This document shows, piece after piece, positions 33,261 to 36,738 of a stretch of 36,738 nucleotides of DNA. Source of the DNA: CAZVWJ01 sp964631325 (GTDB taxonomy: Bacteria; T1Sed10-126); contig CAZVWJ010000024.1 in NCBI GenBank assembly GCA_964631325.1, positions 1-36,738 on the forward strand, in the 5' to 3' direction. The translations under genes and the position numbers were made by a program. Below the pieces are notes generated by a model. The model ran no database searches. It saw only the letters and a list, made by a program, of their open reading frames with translations, and was not told the DNA's origin. How positions within the stretch are numbered: position 1 is the first letter of the stretch; every line of letters begins with the position of its first letter.

Positions 33261-34319
33261 TTGATGTTTCTATTCAATCGGAAAAATATTACCCTATTTT
33301 TATCACTATTTTTTGTTCTGCTTATTTCCGTAGGTTGTTCCGGAAACGGTGAGGAGGGCACTTCCGGCCAGAAGGCTAAAGGGCAGAAAACTGTACTTAG
33401 AGTTAACGAAAAAACTGTCTCCAAACAGGAGTTCGAAAATCAAATTGATAGACAAATGCAAAGGATGGGGCCGGGGCTTAAGAAATTACCCGAGAAGAGG
33501 AAAAAAATGATAAAACAGCAACTACGCAATAATTTAAAACAGCAGATGATCCAGAGACTTGCATTGCAAAGTGCGGCAAAAAACAGCAAATTCACAGTTA
33601 GTGATTCTGAAGTTAACACTTTCATCAACGACAAACTAACCAAGCAACAGCGAAAACAGGCCCGTAATCAAATGAAAAAACAGGGCGAAAAGCTGGAAGA
33701 TCGGGCCGCGGAAGCTCTTTTGATTCAAAAATACATTCAAGATAATATTGGTGAAATAAAAGTTTCCAGCTCCGAAATGCGCGATTATTTCGAAAAAAAC
33801 AAAAACAAATTCTCTCAACCCGAACAGGTAAAAGCCCGCCATATTTTGGTTAATATGAAAGAACGCAAGGAGGCAGAGGCTAAAAAACGGGCCGAAGAAA
33901 TTAAAGCCCGCCTCGAGCAGGGAAGCGATTTTTGTGGACAGGCGACCGAGTATTCGGATGGGCCTTCGGCAAAATCCTGTGGTGAACTGGGCTATTTTTC
34001 GCGTGATCGGATGGCTAAACCATTTTCTCAAGTTGCTTTTGCACTTGAGAAGGGGGAAATCTCTGACCCGGTCAAAACTCAGTATGGATATCACGTTATA
34101 GAAAAACTGGATCACCGTAAGGCAAAACCGGCTAAATTTTCAGAAGTAAAAAATCAGGTTAAAAAACAGCTTAAACGGCAAAAAGAACAGGAAAAATCTA
34201 AGAAGTTGATTGATAAATTAATCGCTGAAGCCGATATTGAGAAAAATTTTGCTGATTCTGGCTTAGTCCGGCCACCACAACCGGGTGCCCGCCCTGCCCA
34301 ACCCCAAAAACAAAAATAA
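33261..34319 (+). CDS. lipoprotein parvulin-type peptidyl-prolyl isomerase / foldase 2
   Basis: A 352-residue paralog of the upstream foldase, from a tandem duplication. It has a lipoprotein signal: LFFVLLISVGC with the lipidated Cys at 26, then a flexible GNGEEGTSGQ linker, placing it outside and anchored, as in PrsA. A SurA_N-like helical region (~45-170) precedes the parvulin domain (~185-290): VKARHILVNMKERKEAEAK, YSDGPSA, GELGYFSRDRM, TQYGYHVIEKLD. The cysteine pair C225/C240 matches C222/C237 of its neighbour, with the same 15-residue spacing. It is Lys/Gln-rich with a Pro-rich tail. AGGAGG at 33248-33253 serves TTG 33261 or, equally in frame, ATG 33264. Confidence 0.92.
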   Translation: MMFLFNRKNITLFLSLFFVLLISVGCSGNGEEGTSGQKAKGQKTVLRVNEKTVSKQEFENQIDRQMQRMGPGLKKLPEKRKKMIKQQLRNNLKQQMIQRLALQSAAKNSKFTVSDSEVNTFINDKLTKQQRKQARNQMKKQGEKLEDRAAEALLIQKYIQDNIGEIKVSSSEMRDYFEKNKNKFSQPEQVKARHILVNMKERKEAEAKKRAEEIKARLEQGSDFCGQATEYSDGPSAKSCGELGYFSRDRMAKPFSQVAFALEKGEISDPVKTQYGYHVIEKLDHRKAKPAKFSEVKNQVKKQLKRQKEQEKSKKLIDKLIAEADIEKNFADSGLVRPPQPGARPAQPQKQK

Positions 34320-34343
34320 TCTTCTCAGTAGTCATCCCTTCTG

Positions 34344-35015
34344 ATGATTCCCCTCCGGGATGAAAACCCAACCAGTAGTTTTCCGGCAGTAACTGTTGCT
34401 TTAATCTGTATTAACAGCCTGGTTTTTCTCTACCAACTTTCTCTCCCTCCAAAATTACTCAAAGAATTTCTCTGGTCCTGGGGTTTTATTCCCGCCCGCC
34501 TGGCGGATGGGAAGATAGCCCGGACCGTTGTCACTTTGTTCAGCTCAATGTTCCTGCACGGCGGTTTGGTCCACGTCGCCGGCAATATGTTATACTTGTG
34601 GGTCTTCGGCGATAATATAGAAGATAAAATCGGCCCGCTGAAATTCCTTCTGTTCTATCTGCTGGCGGGCCTCAGCGGCGTATTTTTTCAGTTCGCTGTC
34701 AGTCCTTACTCCAATCTGCCCCAGGTCGGGGCCAGTGGTGCTATCGCCGGGATTATGGGCGCTTATATTCTCCTTTATCCCCGGGCGAGGGTACTCACGC
34801 TCCTCTTTTTGTTTATCTTTATCAGGATCCTCTATCTGCCGGCCTGGATGCTGATTGGTTTCTGGATTTTTCTCCAGATGTTTCACGGCGCTTTCAGCCT
34901 TGGCCTGCAGAGCGGCGGTGGAGTCGCCTGGTTCGCCCATATTGGTGGCTTCGTGGCCGGGGCCGGCATGATTAAATACATAACGTTAAAAAAACCTGGA
35001 AGAAGAACTTATTAA
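34344..35015 (+). CDS. rhomboid family intramembrane serine protease
   Basis: A 223-residue membrane protein with about six or seven helices. The catalytic Ser is S131 in VGASGAIAG and the His is H199 in WFAHIGGFVAG. The L1-loop and second helix carry SSMFLHGGLVHVAGNMLYLWVFG with the conserved H and GN. It cleaves substrates within or next to the membrane; its targets are unknown. It starts at ATG 34344, 24 nt after the lipoprotein foldase, without a recognisable ribosome site, so it may depend on read-through from that gene. Together with the two foldases it makes an envelope-protein quality-control neighbourhood. Confidence 0.95.
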   Translation: MIPLRDENPTSSFPAVTVALICINSLVFLYQLSLPPKLLKEFLWSWGFIPARLADGKIARTVVTLFSSMFLHGGLVHVAGNMLYLWVFGDNIEDKIGPLKFLLFYLLAGLSGVFFQFAVSPYSNLPQVGASGAIAGIMGAYILLYPRARVLTLLFLFIFIRILYLPAWMLIGFWIFLQMFHGAFSLGLQSGGGVAWFAHIGGFVAGAGMIKYITLKKPGRRTY

Positions 35016-35100
35016 TCAAATATACAAACTCCTGCACACCTGAACAATTGAACAATACTGCAGGGGTTTAATTAACTCTACAGAGAAAGGTCTGATTGTT

Positions 35101-36636
35101 ATGAACTCTCCGATGATGCTGGTTGTGATGGATGGTTTTGGACTGCGCGAGGAAACAGAAGGCAATGCAATCAAGGCGGCGGATACTCCCGTGCTTGATG
35201 AGCTTTTTTCTACCTGCCCCTGGTCAAAGATCAAGACTTCCGGCGAGGGAGCGGGTCTGCCCGAAGGCCAGATGGGAAACTCTGAAGTCGGGCACATGAA
35301 CCTTGGCGCCGGCCGGGTAGTCTACCAGCCGCTGACCAGGATTCATAAAGCTATCGAAGACGGTGATTTCTTTGAAAACGAAGAGCTGGTCACTGCCGTG
35401 GAAAAAGCAAAGGAAAACAACGGAACCCTGCATCTGATCGGCTTGCTTTCGGACGGTGGGGTTCACAGCCACCAGAAACACCTCAACGCGCTCCTCAAGC
35501 TGGCCGGCCGCCATGGACTGGACGATGTTGCCGTTCACGCTCAGCTTGACGGGCGCGACGTCCCGCCTCGTTCGGCGGACAAATACCTGGCTAAATTGAA
35601 AGAAGACTTGAAAGAAATCGGCACCGGTGAGGTCGCCACGATCGGCGGCCGCTATTTTGGGATGGACCGGGATACTCGCTGGGACCGGACCGAGCGCGCC
35701 TATAAAGCAATTGTCAACGGAGAGTCTGAGATCCGCGAGACCGATCCGGTGGAGGCTATCGAGCATGCCTACGAGGAACGCGATGAAAACGACGAATTTG
35801 TCCAGCCGACGGTGTTTGTTGACGACAACGGTGAGCCGCGGGCGACTGTGGAGGACGGGGACGCGGTGATCTTCTTTAATTTCCGTCCCGACCGGGCCCG
35901 CCAGTTGACCCGGGCGATGACTGAACCGGGGTTCGATAAGTTCCCCGTCCGTGATCTCGACATCCACTTTGTCTGTATGGCGCAATTTGACGAAAATTTT
36001 GACCTGCCGATTGCTTATCCCCCCCTGGAGCTGGAAAATATTCTCGCCGAGTATCTTTCCGACCAGGGGCTGACCCAGTTTCACACCTCAGAGACTGAAA
36101 AGTACGCCCACGTTACGTTTTTCTTTAACGGTGGCCGGGAGAAACCGTTTCCCGGGGAAGAACGCAAGTTGATCCCTTCGCCGGACGTTTCCACTTACGA
36201 GAAAAAACCCGAGATGAGCGCTTACAAGGTAACTGACAACCTGGTTGAACGGCTGGCAGAGAAAGACGACAATTTCATCATTATTAACTTTGCCAACGGG
36301 GACATGGTCGGCCATACCGGTTACTTTGACGCCGCGGTTGAAGCAGTTGAAACAGTTGACGAATGTGTCGGCCGTCTGCGTGAGGCAATGGCGGCCAAGA
36401 ACGGGCAGATGTTAATTACAGCCGACCACGGAAACGCCGAAATTATGCATGATGAGACAACCGACGGTCCCCATACGGCTCACTCCCTTTCCCTGACCCC
36501 GCTAATTTACGTCGGTTCCCGGGAAATTAAGCTCAAAGACGGGATCCTCGGGGACATAGCGCCGACTATCCTGGAATTAATGGAACTGCCGGTGCCCGCG
36601 GAGATGACCGGCAATTCCCTGGTTGAACGAGTTTAG
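35101..36636 (+). CDS. gpmI: 2,3-bisphosphoglycerate-independent phosphoglycerate mutase
   Basis: A 511-residue, full-length iPGM that interconverts 3- and 2-phosphoglycerate in glycolysis. The alkaline-phosphatase-fold metal site opens with VVMDGFGLREETEGNA (D11). The catalytic Ser is S61 in GQMGNSEVGHMNLGAGR. The transferase domain includes SDGGVHSHQKHL and DGRDVPPRSA. The second metal site is in NFANGDMVGHTG and ITADHGNAEIM. The coding sequence is Asp/Glu-rich. GAAAGG precedes ATG 35101. Followed by a long palindrome. Confidence 0.97.
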   Translation: MNSPMMLVVMDGFGLREETEGNAIKAADTPVLDELFSTCPWSKIKTSGEGAGLPEGQMGNSEVGHMNLGAGRVVYQPLTRIHKAIEDGDFFENEELVTAVEKAKENNGTLHLIGLLSDGGVHSHQKHLNALLKLAGRHGLDDVAVHAQLDGRDVPPRSADKYLAKLKEDLKEIGTGEVATIGGRYFGMDRDTRWDRTERAYKAIVNGESEIRETDPVEAIEHAYEERDENDEFVQPTVFVDDNGEPRATVEDGDAVIFFNFRPDRARQLTRAMTEPGFDKFPVRDLDIHFVCMAQFDENFDLPIAYPPLELENILAEYLSDQGLTQFHTSETEKYAHVTFFFNGGREKPFPGEERKLIPSPDVSTYEKKPEMSAYKVTDNLVERLAEKDDNFIIINFANGDMVGHTGYFDAAVEAVETVDECVGRLREAMAAKNGQMLITADHGNAEIMHDETTDGPHTAHSLSLTPLIYVGSREIKLKDGILGDIAPTILELMELPVPAEMTGNSLVERV

Positions 36637-36640
36637 CCCT

Positions 36641-36676
36641 CATTATGCACGAAATTTTACAATTTCATGCATAATG
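36641..36676. repeat. 16-bp near-perfect palindrome after gpmI
   Basis: CATTATGCACGAAATT (36641-36656), loop TTAC, then AATTTCATGCATAATG (36661-36676), with one mismatch. It could stop transcription or protect the gpmI transcript, but no T-run follows (TGTATC), so a repeat or protein-binding site is also possible. Confidence 0.55.
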
Positions 36677-36738
36677 TGTATCTACGATACAGCACTCAAG
36701 GCTGTGTGAACAAATAAATCAAGTTGTAATATTGGCCT

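Noticed and set aside
35224..36084. 286-residue open frame on the minus strand opposite gpmI
   Set aside because: It is wholly antisense to a complete, motif-verified gpmI and has no recognisable domain; a compositional shadow.
1..36738. CRISPR array, tRNA or rRNA genes
   Set aside because: No regularly spaced repeats, cloverleaf or rRNA-conserved sequence was seen on either strand.

Overview
The window is bacterial chromosomal DNA of roughly balanced base composition, densely coded and mostly on the + strand. It has no rRNA, tRNA or CRISPR array. Two conserved housekeeping blocks, rpsF-ssb-rpsR-rplI-dnaB and radA-PIN/TRAM-ispD-ispF-gltX, lie end to end; the second order is typical of Firmicutes and relatives. 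A membrane pyrophosphatase, an A-type flavodiiron protein, methionine sulfoxide reductases and cofactor-independent phosphoglycerate mutase suggest an anaerobe that meets occasional oxygen. Many cytoplasmic proteins are rich in Asp/Glu, which would fit a salt-adapted organism. These are inferences; no marker here fixes the phylum.

Layout. 1-566: end of a REP-associated tyrosine transposase (RAYT). 542-5230: a very large RecQ-type helicase fused to a DnaQ-like exonuclease and HEAT repeats, then msrB and msrA in one overlapping operon. 5231-5529: REP-like palindromes. 5530-9507: two small membrane proteins, an alkaline-phosphatase-superfamily hydrolase and an unrecognised membrane protein. 9531-11576 (minus): hppA, with a good promoter. 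11892-14757: topA and a TSUP transporter. 14761-15942 (minus): flavodiiron protein. 16098-20630: a tightly packed four-gene cassette behind a good promoter. It holds two paralogous membrane-anchored zinc-ribbon/OB-fold-like proteins, a TctA-like multi-spanning permease and a DUF457-type membrane metal hydrolase. This is the best candidate for an undescribed system. A tail-anchored unknown protein follows.

21699-30278: the housekeeping blocks. A candidate S6:S18-binding leader precedes rpsF, an IS200/IS605-end-like hairpin sits between ssb and rpsR, and a MITE-like inverted-repeat element lies just upstream of gltX. 30501-31781: GT4-family glycosyltransferase. 31782-32167: a REPIN-like pair and a perfect palindrome. 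32168-34319: two tandem parvulin-type foldases, one with a signal peptide and one a lipoprotein, sharing an unusual cysteine pair. 34344-36636: rhomboid protease and gpmI, followed by a long palindrome.

Functional themes are DNA replication and repair (RecQ fusion, TopA, SSB, DnaB, RadA), translation (S6, S18, L9, GltX), isoprenoid precursors (IspD, IspF), oxidative-damage repair and O2/NO reduction (MsrA, MsrB, flavodiiron protein), energy conservation (HppA) and envelope protein quality control (foldases, rhomboid). RAYT, REP-like repeats and the MITE-like element show that small non-autonomous repeats are active or recently active in this genome.
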